This document shows positions 1-6,235 of a stretch of DNA of 14,304 nucleotides, one piece after another. The stretch covers positions 1-14,304 of the forward strand of contig DKYC01000017.1 of the NCBI GenBank assembly GCA_002492295.1, read 5' to 3'. The stretch comes from Lachnospiraceae bacterium UBA7110 (GTDB lineage Bacteria; Bacillota; Clostridia; Lachnospirales; Lachnospiraceae). The position numbers and the translations under genes were made by a program. How positions within the stretch are numbered: the first letter of the stretch is position 1; every line of letters starts with the position of its first letter. The notes beneath the pieces are model-generated. The model was not told the origin of the DNA. It was given only the letters and a program-made list of their open reading frames with translations, and did not search any database.

Positions 1-1
1 T

Positions 2-66
2 CGTGGTGGCTTGATGCATTTCAACCACTACGTTATTTTACGAACTTTGCAGCAAGTGCAAAGTTC
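2..66. repeat. Two tandem hairpins at the left edge
   Basis: The first hairpin pairs 2-9 with 25-32 (one G-U wobble) and continues 11-14 with 21-24 around a bulged C and a six-base loop. The second is a perfect 10-bp stem (42-51 with 57-66) with loop GCAAG. T-rich runs lie at 85-90 and 94-101, too far from the stem for a standard intrinsic terminator. One forward frame is open from base 1 to a TAG at 67-69, so this could be the 3' end of an upstream gene whose coding DNA happens to fold, or the end of a structured RNA. The window is cut here and I cannot tell which. Confidence 0.4.
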
Positions 67-112
67 TAGGCTGAACTGTTACTATTTTTTCTGTTTTTTT
101 TGAGAATATGTA

Positions 113-141
113 TTGACAGATTCCCTTCCATAAATTACAAT
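113..141 (+). promoter_or_regulatory. Sigma-A promoter of rpsT
   Basis: A perfect -35 TTGACA (113-118) is followed after exactly 17 bases by TACAAT (136-141), one mismatch from the consensus -10. Transcription would begin near 148, giving a leader of about 80 bases before the rpsT start. A strong promoter fits a ribosomal protein gene. I see no obvious stable structure in the leader. Confidence 0.85.
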
Positions 142-230
142 ATGTGAGTATGTTTGATTAAAACGTCCGTGTCCGGCTTTAATAAAACATATTTTTTCAA
201 CAATATTGAGGAAATGGGAGGTGTCAAGAC

Positions 231-494
231 ATGGCAAACATCAAATCTGCTAAGAAGAGAATTTTGGTAAACAAAACAAAAGCCGATAGAAACAAAGCGA
301 TTAAGTCTGGTGTAAAGACTGCAATAAAGAAAGTTTACGCAGCAATTGATGCCAAGGATAAGGAAGCTGCCGTTGCTGCTTTATTAAACGCTACAAGCGT
401 GATTGATAAGGCTGTAACAAAGGGCGTATATCATAAGAATTACGCTTCAAGAAAAGTTTCCCGTTTATCCAAGTCTGTAAATCAGATGGCTTAA
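231..494 (+). CDS. rpsT: 30S ribosomal protein S20
   Basis: The 87-residue product has the length and character of bacterial S20 (bS20): a very lysine-rich N-terminus beginning MANIKSAKKR, an all-helical, alanine-rich body, and the conserved GVYHKNYASRKVSRL block near the C-terminus. In the family, S20 binds 16S rRNA early in 30S assembly and lies along the bottom of the small subunit. The start is fixed by a strong GGGAGGTG (216-223) seven bases before the ATG. The gene has its own promoter (113-141) and terminator (523-557), so it appears monocistronic. Neighbours often seen beside rpsT in Clostridia (holA, gpr) are not on its downstream side; the genes there are on the opposite strand. Confidence 0.97.
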   Translation: MANIKSAKKRILVNKTKADRNKAIKSGVKTAIKKVYAAIDAKDKEAAVAALLNATSVIDKAVTKGVYHKNYASRKVSRLSKSVNQMA

Positions 495-522
495 TTTTTT
501 GAATATAGAAGATATAAAGTAT

Positions 523-557
523 AAAAACAACCTATACCGTCATGTAGGTTGTTTTTT
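523..557. terminator. Bidirectional intrinsic terminator
   Basis: A 12-bp stem (523-534 with 545-556) encloses a ten-base loop. The A-run on the left arm and T-run on the right arm give a U-tract on both strands. It lies between the convergent rpsT and the minus-strand gene ending at 600, so it probably stops both transcripts. Confidence 0.88.
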
Positions 558-599
558 GGTTTCATAAGTATTTAAATAGAATATTTATGTTTTCGCTGC

Positions 600-881
600 T
601 TAAACCATATCCTCCTCTCTGCTGCGCACAAGCTCATAGTGTTCGTTCATCCAGTCTATCGCCTGTGCAAGTCCTTTTTCGTCAAACGAAAACAATTCGG
701 AACACTTTTGGTCATCTGGCGTAGAATCGAATCCAAAAGGCTCGCTCCAGACATATGCCCTTAATTTTTTTTCCTCCTCCACCATTTCCTTGCGGATCAT
801 AAAACGCATTCCTTTATAGCTTCCGGTAAAATCTTCCTTAGACACAAAATTTAATGACAAAAAATCCGCTCTTGTAAGCAT
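600..881 (-). CDS. Small conserved-looking protein, last gene of radical SAM operon
   Basis: I do not recognise the function of this 93-residue, acidic, soluble-looking protein. It has no signal peptide, membrane segment or cysteine motif (a single cysteine, in DDQKCSELF). Aromatic and charged residues are spread evenly (YKGMRFMIRKEM, YVWSEPFGFD, AIDWMNEHYELV), which suggests a compact alpha/beta fold with a C-terminal helix. The start is supported by CGGAG upstream. The ATG lies only five bases past the stop of the radical SAM gene, so the two are almost certainly co-transcribed and translationally coupled. A functional link to the radical SAM protein is inference from position only. Confidence 0.8.
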   Translation of the reverse strand: MLTRADFLSLNFVSKEDFTGSYKGMRFMIRKEMVEEEKKLRAYVWSEPFGFDSTPDDQKCSELFSFDEKGLAQAIDWMNEHYELVRSREEDMV

Positions 882-886
882 TCTTA

Positions 887-1831
887 TCAGCTCCGTTTCT
901 CCAATATTTCTTTTAAAAGCGCCTTGTCGTCAAAATCAGGTATGAAGCTCTCACTTGCTGTCCCGCCTTCCTGAATAAATGCATTCACGACTCCAAGCTC
1001 CAGTGCATAGTCAATTACTTTTTCATACTCCCGCTTTGTCACGCTCCGGGCAATTTCCGAGAATCCCATTGCCGCTATATCTTTTGGAGGTGTGTATTGA
1101 TTCATGATGCTTATATAAATGCTGTCCTTGTACTTTTTATATAAATAACATATGATGTCCTTTGAATCCTTCGTATGTCCAGGAAGAATCATATGCCTTA
1201 CAATCGTGCCACGCTTCATAAGCCCGGATTCAAAAACAGGGCTTTTTGTCTGTCTTACCATTTCGTCGATTGCATCTTTCGCGTGCACGAAATAATCCGG
1301 TGCATTAGAATAATACCGTGACAAACAGTCTGACTTATATTTTAAATCAGGCAGATAGATATCTACAAGACCATCGAGCATTTTAATTGTTTCCACATAT
1401 TCATAGCTGCCTGTATTGTAGACAATCGGCAGGGTCAGGCCCTGCGCCTTTGCGCGCTCCAGTGCGCTGACAATCTGCGGCACAAAATGCGTCGGTGTCA
1501 CAAGGTTAATGTTTTCCGCCTTTTTTTCCTGCAAAAGTAAAAATACACTGCATAGTTCATCTATTGTAAATGTCTCTCCTTTATTTCCAAGCGCTATGCT
1601 CCTATTTTGGCAGTAGACACATCGAAGCGGGCATCCTGAAAAGAAAACAGTGCCGGAACCGTTTTTTTTACTGATACAGGGTTCCTCCCACATGTGGAGG
1701 GAAGCCCTTGCCACCCTTACCACAGCGGATTCCCCGCAGTAGCCCCTGATACCGTTTTGTCTGTCCACTCCGCAGTTTCTTGGGCACAACCCACATTTTT
1801 GCATGGATATGCCGGCAGTAATTTGAAACAT
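887..1831 (-). CDS. PflX-like radical SAM protein (COG1313)
   Basis: The 314-residue protein has the radical SAM signature CPLRCVYC (C67-x3-C71-x2-C74), which binds the [4Fe-4S] cluster that cleaves S-adenosylmethionine. It is preceded by the block HMWEEPCIS...GSGTVFFSGC, typical of the PflX/COG1313 group related to pyruvate formate-lyase activases. An N-terminal cysteine set (C13, C16, C20, C32) may hold a further metal site. The substrate of this group is not established, so activation of a glycyl-radical enzyme is only a family-based possibility. GGAGG seven bases before the first ATG favours that start over the in-frame ATG nine codons later. The gene is the middle of three; 16 bases separate it from the upstream gene and 5 from the downstream one. 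No glycyl-radical enzyme gene lies in this window. Confidence 0.9.
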   Translation of the reverse strand: MFQITAGISMQKCGLCPRNCGVDRQNGIRGYCGESAVVRVARASLHMWEEPCISKKNGSGTVFFSGCPLRCVYCQNRSIALGNKGETFTIDELCSVFLLLQEKKAENINLVTPTHFVPQIVSALERAKAQGLTLPIVYNTGSYEYVETIKMLDGLVDIYLPDLKYKSDCLSRYYSNAPDYFVHAKDAIDEMVRQTKSPVFESGLMKRGTIVRHMILPGHTKDSKDIICYLYKKYKDSIYISIMNQYTPPKDIAAMGFSEIARSVTKREYEKVIDYALELGVVNAFIQEGGTASESFIPDFDDKALLKEILEKRS

Positions 1832-1847
1832 CTGTACGCCTCCGGTT

Positions 1848-2123
1848 TTACAGATTAAAAATCAGGTCGTGGTCTATCTGCTTTGCCTTTCTAATGATGT
1901 TTTTTTCCTGTCCCTTCAAATAGAGACTTAACTGCGCAAGCTCCCCTTCATCAAAGCCTTTGGAATTTACGACCTTTCTGCTAGGAAGTACGATTTCCGC
2001 ATAATCACTTCCCTTTTTTGTTTTTCGTTCAAAGCATACATGAATCACTTTTCCGCTTTTTCCCGGAAGCAGTCCCGTATGTGTCATTGTGATGTTTTCC
2101 GCATCATTGATTTTTAAATCCAT
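1848..2123 (-). CDS. Small unrecognised protein, first gene of radical SAM operon
   Basis: I do not recognise a function. The product is 91 residues from the ATG I prefer, basic in the middle (CFERKTKKGSDYAEIVLPSR), with a charged helical C-terminal half ending in HDLIFNL; no signal peptide or membrane segment. Two in-frame ATGs lie two codons apart. The GGAGG motif directly abuts the upstream ATG (2127-2129), which is too close, but lies six bases from the second (2121-2123), so 2123 is the likelier start. The gene follows a candidate extended -10 promoter and is 16 bases from the radical SAM gene, so all three minus-strand genes probably form one transcript ending at the terminator at 523-557. 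Confidence 0.75.
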   Translation of the reverse strand: MDLKINDAENITMTHTGLLPGKSGKVIHVCFERKTKKGSDYAEIVLPSRKVVNSKGFDEGELAQLSLYLKGQEKNIIRKAKQIDHDLIFNL

Positions 2124-2169
2124 GAACATCCTCCATTCTTATACCGTTCGTAATTTTCCGTCTTTTTTT

Positions 2170-2178
2170 ATTATAGCA
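2170..2178 (-). promoter_or_regulatory. Extended -10 promoter of the radical SAM operon
   Basis: Read on the minus strand, TGCTATAAT is a perfect -10 with the TG extension. No good -35 lies 17 bases upstream, which extended -10 promoters tolerate. Transcription would start near 2163, about 40 bases before the first gene. Confidence 0.6.
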
Positions 2179-2270
2179 CAGATATGTCTGACAATGCTAG
2201 GTTTCTTCTTTACATATTTTATATTTTTACATAGAAATTTTCAGACCCGGACTCGTTTTTTTTAATAATA

Positions 2271-2299
2271 TGGAAATGAACCATGGAAAATGATATAAT
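2271..2299 (+). promoter_or_regulatory. Promoter of the lipoprotein gene
   Basis: A perfect TATAAT (2294-2299) is preceded by TGA, making an extended -10, with a weak -35 TGGAAA (2271-2276) at 17 bases. Transcription would start near 2306, about 60 bases upstream of the lipoprotein ATG. It points away from the radical SAM operon promoter about 100 bases to the left. Confidence 0.65.
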
Positions 2300-2366
2300 T
2301 AATAATCACTAACGGCATTACGAGGTATGGACATGGCAAACGATATCAAAAAGGAGAGGAAAATTC

Positions 2367-3707
2367 ATGAAAAAACGAAGTATCTTACTATTGACAGCTG
2401 TCATCGGACTGACGCTTACAGCCTGCGGAAATCCAGGCAAAACAGCAGATGTCACATCCGACAGCACCGCTAAAGAATCGACTGCTGCAAAGGAAACCAC
2501 GCCTGCAAAAGAGAGCAAATCCAAAAAAGAGGAAGCTCTTCCAGATTCGCAGGAATATCTTTCCTCGGACGGCACATATAAGGTCATTTTGCTTGAAGGA
2601 CTTACGCAGACAGATATGCAGCTTCCGGCGGCAGGCGCCATGATGGGATTAGACGGAGGGTCCAAGCGGCAGGGCTTTTCCGGTGTTTCCCTAAGATGCG
2701 CAAAATCCAGCGTTCCCGGAAATGCAGGCGACATAGAGAGTTTGGAAGATTTTGCGGATTACATCACCGATATGACCTTAAAAGGCTCCGGCGTGACAGT
2801 GAGCTGGGAGGACACGGACGCTCCTTCTATTGAAGGCGCCCAGCAGTGTCTTGCATGGGAAGGCGTGGCAAGAAGCGGAATCAGCAGCGGGCAGGCGTAT
2901 GGCTGTTTTGCAGAAACGCAGGACAGCTATCTTATGGCGGTTATCGTCGGAAATAACGGCGACATTGAGGAGGCAAGGCAAATTATCGCATTGGAACTTT
3001 TAGACGGCGGAGCAGGCCAGGCAGGAACGAAGCGGTTTATCAGCGGCATGACAGCGGTTTTGGATTCCGTAAACGGGGCCAGTGTTATGGAAACCTTTAA
3101 GGCAATGGAGGACTCCGGTGCCACAAAAGACCAGCTTGATGCAATCGCTTCACAGGCACAGCAGAGCCTGTCAGGCAGCTGGGGCGTGGAGAATGCGGAC
3201 GACCTGATGGAAATGGCAGATTGGCTGATGGCGGAAGGACACAATCAGGACGCTTTGGATTTTCTTGCGGAATTTGACGTGAATGAGGAAACACAGCGCG
3301 ACGCATTTGACGCTGTACTTAAGGGGCAGAACCTTGATGACGGGACATATATCAGCCTGTTAGCGGCTTATGATGCCTGGTCCGCTTACGGGGACGGTGC
3401 CATTGCCGCATGGGATTTAAGCCGTGTCGGAACAATTATGGGCTTTGGCTATGCGGCTGGCTACTGCACCTATGAGGAGGCATTGGACAAAATGCTGGAA
3501 TCGGCACAGAAAGCGCAGGAGCTTTTTGACTCGTGGGAGGACTTTAACAAGAGTTATCTCTATGGCTATTCTTATTGGTCAGAGGAGGCATTGAATGATG
3601 CGCAAAGCAGTGCAGGAGAACGTGCAGAACTGGTAAGCAGCATGGAAGCACAGGCAAACGGACCTTTTGCCGTGGATTGGAATACCGAACTTACAAAAGA
3701 ATGGTAA
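2367..3707 (+). CDS. Secreted lipoprotein with DUF1266-like C-terminal region
   Basis: The 446-residue protein starts with a lipoprotein signal: charged MKKR, a hydrophobic stretch and the lipobox LTAC with lipidated Cys20. It should be anchored to the outer face of the cell membrane. Residues 25-60 are a Ser/Thr/Lys/Glu-rich spacer with AKE repeats. Residues 62-240 form an unrecognised extracellular region. Residues about 268-440 resemble DUF1266: SWGVENADDL...WLMAEGH, then AAWDLSRVG, GYAAGYCTYEEA and SWEDFNKSYLYGYSYWS. DUF1266 has no established function; my assignment is from memory of its pattern. AAGGAGAGG (2351-2359) fixes the start. The gene has its own promoter and a strong terminator, so it is probably monocistronic and not part of the following sigma operon. 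Confidence 0.88.
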   Translation: MKKRSILLLTAVIGLTLTACGNPGKTADVTSDSTAKESTAAKETTPAKESKSKKEEALPDSQEYLSSDGTYKVILLEGLTQTDMQLPAAGAMMGLDGGSKRQGFSGVSLRCAKSSVPGNAGDIESLEDFADYITDMTLKGSGVTVSWEDTDAPSIEGAQQCLAWEGVARSGISSGQAYGCFAETQDSYLMAVIVGNNGDIEEARQIIALELLDGGAGQAGTKRFISGMTAVLDSVNGASVMETFKAMEDSGATKDQLDAIASQAQQSLSGSWGVENADDLMEMADWLMAEGHNQDALDFLAEFDVNEETQRDAFDAVLKGQNLDDGTYISLLAAYDAWSAYGDGAIAAWDLSRVGTIMGFGYAAGYCTYEEALDKMLESAQKAQELFDSWEDFNKSYLYGYSYWSEEALNDAQSSAGERAELVSSMEAQANGPFAVDWNTELTKEW

Positions 3708-3748
3708 TAAAGCGGTCAGAAAAATATCGTCCCAATAATTAGTTTAAT

Positions 3749-3797
3749 GTAAAGTGTGTAAGTTATAATAGCAAACTTATGCACTTTACTTTTTCTT
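3749..3797 (+). terminator. Strong intrinsic terminator after the lipoprotein gene
   Basis: A 16-bp stem (3749-3764 with 3774-3789), complete apart from two G-U wobbles, has a nine-base loop and is followed by TTTTTCTT. It lies about 40 bases past the stop codon and separates the lipoprotein gene from the sigma factor operon. Confidence 0.9.
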
Positions 3798-3830
3798 CCA
3801 AAAAATTTTAAAACAAAATCTGTTATTTTC

Positions 3831-3857
3831 TGTAACGAAATCTGTTCAAAACGGATA
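3831..3857 (+). promoter_or_regulatory. Candidate ECF-type autoregulated promoter
   Basis: TGTAAC (3831-3836) resembles the AAC-containing -35 boxes of ECF promoters and is followed after 15 bases by CGGATA (3852-3857). Autoregulation from such sites is usual for ECF operons. A 9-bp direct repeat, AAATCTGTT, flanks the -35 at 3816-3824 and 3838-3846, 22 bases apart. No good sigma-A promoter is visible between the terminator and the gene. Confidence 0.4.
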
Positions 3858-3904
3858 TATACACGAAAGAAGAAAAACAGGGAGGAAAAGCAAGGAGGAT
3901 TTAC

Positions 3905-4381
3905 ATGGATGGAAAATTATATGACGAATATGCCAAAACTGTCTATTATTTTCTGCTGTCACTATGCCATAACCCGCATATCGCGCAAGATCTGACACAG
4001 GAAACCTTCCTTCGTGCCTATCAGTCAATGGATTGTTTTGACGGAACCTGTAAATTGTCCGTCTGGCTATGTCAGATTGCAAAACATTTGTGGTATCAGT
4101 ATCTTGACAGGCATAAGCATGAAGAGATAAAAAATCCGGAGGATGATGCGCTTTCCGTTGACACCGAAACACAGGTTTTTGCAAAATATGATTTAATCCG
4201 CGTATTAAAAGAACTGCATAATCTGCCTGAACAGATGCGGGAAGTAATCTATATTAAAATGTCAAGTGAACTTACCTTTCGGGAAATTGGCGAGATTTTA
4301 GGGAAAAGTGAAAACTGGGCAAGAGTAACTTATTTTCGGGGAAAAGAAAAAATAATGAAAGGATTGATGGAAAATGAGTAA
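3905..4381 (+). CDS. ECF-family RNA polymerase sigma factor
   Basis: The 158-residue protein has the two-domain ECF layout. Region 2 spans about residues 4-68, with the acidic HIAQDLTQETFLRAY core-binding stretch and a WLCQIAKHLWYQYLD promoter-melting/-10 helix. Region 4 spans about 96-150, with LPEQMREVIYIKM followed by the helix-turn-helix ELTFREIGEILGKSENWARV that reads the -35. There is no region 1 or 3, as expected for the group. AAGGAGG (3892-3898) supports the start. Its last eight bases overlap the start of the anti-sigma gene (ATGAGTAA), so the pair is translationally coupled. It probably transcribes its own operon and a small envelope-related regulon; the inducing signal cannot be read from the sequence. 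Confidence 0.94.
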   Translation: MDGKLYDEYAKTVYYFLLSLCHNPHIAQDLTQETFLRAYQSMDCFDGTCKLSVWLCQIAKHLWYQYLDRHKHEEIKNPEDDALSVDTETQVFAKYDLIRVLKELHNLPEQMREVIYIKMSSELTFREIGEILGKSENWARVTYFRGKEKIMKGLMENE

Positions 4382-5189
4382 TATTTCATGTAATGTCATA
4401 CGGGATCTTCTGCCTTCCTATATGGACAATATTGCATCGGACGATTCCGTGAAGCTTGTTGAAGAACATCTTGCACAATGCAGCGAATGCAAGGATTTCA
4501 AAGCCAGAATGGAAAAGCCTGATTTGCATATTCCTGATGAGGATATCAACCTTGATTATATGAAAAAGATACGGAAACTGACTACTTTAAAATCTTCTGT
4601 CTGCTTTTTCCTGGTTTTGATGACAGGCATTTTCTTTTTAGATTACACAAAAGACCTGCAGCCTACAAAGCCATTCCTTATCCTTGCTGCTATTATGCTG
4701 CTGAGTAATTATCTTTTGTTTTTTCAGAATAGCCAAAAGAGCGATGACGGAAAAATAAAAGCACTCATTCCAAATGCCGTCAGCATCCTTTTAATAGGAT
4801 GCATGGTGTTTATGATGCAATTGTCAGTCCATAACTGGATTAATGGTAAAAATGCCCCTTTTCATATTGATTATGCAAAGCTGGGACCGTTTCTTGATTG
4901 CCAATTTATGCTGACAAGGGTAATCGAAACCATCATATGGCTGCGGGAGCTTGTGCTCTATATCCGAAAAGCACGTTTTTCCATTATCAGCAGCAGCTTT
5001 AGTATTATCGGTTTCTACATGTCCTCATATTATTCACGGATGTTAAGGTCAATAACCACACTTGACGGCTTTCGTGTCATAAACAGCAACGCTTTTTTCC
5101 TGTTCATGGAAGGATTGGGAATCTTGCTTCTTTTCCTATTCATTGAAAGGCGAAAAAATAAAAAAGACGCGAAAAACGCCATTTTTTAA
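4374..5189 (+). CDS. Zinc-binding transmembrane anti-sigma factor
   Basis: The 271-residue protein begins with a cytoplasmic zinc anti-sigma domain: CNVIRDLLPSYMDNIASDDS followed by H32-x3-C36-x2-C39, the ZAS/zf-HC2 signature that clamps ECF sigma factors. The rest is hydrophobic with likely membrane helices near 72-89, 101-118, 131-150, 203-220 and 240-257, and a basic cytoplasmic-looking tail (ERRKNKKDAK). An odd number of spans would put the two ends on opposite sides, so the span count is uncertain. Many ZAS anti-sigmas have one span; a multi-span membrane half suggests the signal is sensed within or at the membrane. The start overlaps the sigma gene by eight bases. Release of the sigma factor on signal is family knowledge, not visible here. 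Confidence 0.88.
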   Translation: MSNISCNVIRDLLPSYMDNIASDDSVKLVEEHLAQCSECKDFKARMEKPDLHIPDEDINLDYMKKIRKLTTLKSSVCFFLVLMTGIFFLDYTKDLQPTKPFLILAAIMLLSNYLLFFQNSQKSDDGKIKALIPNAVSILLIGCMVFMMQLSVHNWINGKNAPFHIDYAKLGPFLDCQFMLTRVIETIIWLRELVLYIRKARFSIISSSFSIIGFYMSSYYSRMLRSITTLDGFRVINSNAFFLFMEGLGILLLFLFIERRKNKKDAKNAIF

Positions 5190-5333
5190 CAGCATTTCCC
5201 GCATCTGATCCCTCCAATCCGACGATATTGCAGTCAAAACCTGCAGGCTATATCATAAAACCAGTCAATCAGGAGAATTTATCAGGCACTGCTCAAGAGG
5301 TTTTGGAGAACAGTAATCATTAAGGTTCTATAA

Positions 5334-5381
5334 AAAAAGCACTAAATACGGAAGCATTAATTCCAATATTTAGTGCTTTTT
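5334..5381. terminator. Bidirectional terminator between anti-sigma and tpiA
   Basis: A 15-bp stem (5334-5348 with 5367-5381) starts with an A-run and ends with a T-run, so both strands present a U-tract; a short GGAA/TTCC pairing lies within the loop. It serves the convergent sigma operon (plus) and glycolytic operon (minus). The stretch 5190-5333 to its left holds no gene I can support. Confidence 0.9.
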
Positions 5382-5398
5382 ATTATGCAAATGAATCC

Positions 5399-6148
5399 TT
5401 ATTTGTAATTGACGATTTTGCCGAAATCAGCCTTTAGGCTCGCACCGCCTACAAGACCGCCATCGATGTCAGGCTGTGCAAACAGCTCTGCGGCATTGCC
5501 TGCATTCACGGAACCGCCATACTGGATGCGCACCGCTTCTGCCGTTACCGCATCGTACATTTCCGCGATGCAGTCACGAATACCCTTACATACCTCCTGT
5601 GCCTGCTCTGTTGTCGCGGTCTTTCCTGTTCCGATTGCCCAAATCGGCTCGTATGCAATGACAAGCTTCTTTACCTGGTCAGCCGTAATACCTACAAGGT
5701 CGGACTTAATCTGAAGTCGAATCCAGTCCATCGTGACGCCCATCTCTCTCTGCTCAAGAGACTCTCCACAGCAAAGAATCGGTGTCAAGCCATGCTCAAA
5801 TGCCTTTGCCACTTTTTTATTCAGGAACGCATCGTCTTCCTTAAAATACTCACGGCGCTCAGAATGCCCGATGATTACATATTTTGCACCTGCATCAACC
5901 AGCATGTTCGGAGCAATTTCACCTGTGTAAGCACCCTTTTCCTCAATGTACATATTTTCTGCGCCAACTTCTACGTTTGTGCCCTTTACTGCCTCTACAA
6001 CAGGTACAATATCAATCGCAGGTACGCAGTATACAACGTCCACATCATCAGATTTTACCAAATCCTTTAATTCGGCAACCAGCTTGACAGCCTCACTCGG
6101 TGTCATATTCATCTTCCAGTTGCCGGCAACAATCTTTCTTCTTGCCAT
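5399..6148 (-). CDS. tpiA: Triosephosphate isomerase
   Basis: This 249-residue cytosolic enzyme interconverts dihydroxyacetone phosphate and glyceraldehyde 3-phosphate. The catalytic set is complete: Asn10 and Lys12 in GNWKMN, the electrophilic His95 in VIIGHSERR, and the base Glu167 in AYEPIWAIGTGKTA, which runs into the flexible loop 6. Phosphate-binding glycines are in YGGSV (210-214) and GGLVGGASL (230-238). The length is normal for a TIM barrel. AGGAG ten bases upstream of the ATG supports the start. It is the last gene of gap-pgk-tpiA, 87 bases after pgk, and is followed by the bidirectional terminator at 5334-5381. Confidence 0.98.
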   Translation of the reverse strand: MARRKIVAGNWKMNMTPSEAVKLVAELKDLVKSDDVDVVYCVPAIDIVPVVEAVKGTNVEVGAENMYIEEKGAYTGEIAPNMLVDAGAKYVIIGHSERREYFKEDDAFLNKKVAKAFEHGLTPILCCGESLEQREMGVTMDWIRLQIKSDLVGITADQVKKLVIAYEPIWAIGTGKTATTEQAQEVCKGIRDCIAEMYDAVTAEAVRIQYGGSVNAGNAAELFAQPDIDGGLVGGASLKADFGKIVNYK

Positions 6149-6235
6149 TTTATCTGTTCTCCTATCATTATATTGTTATTTATTTCTTTAACTTAATAAA
6201 TCCAAGGTGCGTCTTCTGTCCCTTATCAGACTCAG

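Noticed and set aside
229..239. The 11-mer ACATGGCAAAC at the rpsT start recurs at 2331-2341 upstream of the lipoprotein gene
   Set aside because: The flanks do not match over any length, so it does not look like a duplication.
2318..3306. Several open frames of 67-138 codons on the minus strand opposite the lipoprotein gene
   Set aside because: They lie wholly or mostly within a clear coding gene with lipobox and ribosome binding site, and read as cysteine/serine/proline-rich antisense shadows.
5162..5323. Open frame of about 53 codons after and overlapping the anti-sigma 3' end
   Set aside because: No ATG, no ribosome binding site, a stop just upstream in the same frame and no recognisable family; more likely chance than a frameshifted tail.
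6167..6172. TATAAT on the minus strand just before tpiA
   Set aside because: No matching -35, and transcription would start about 12 bases before the ATG, at the ribosome binding site; likely AT-rich chance.
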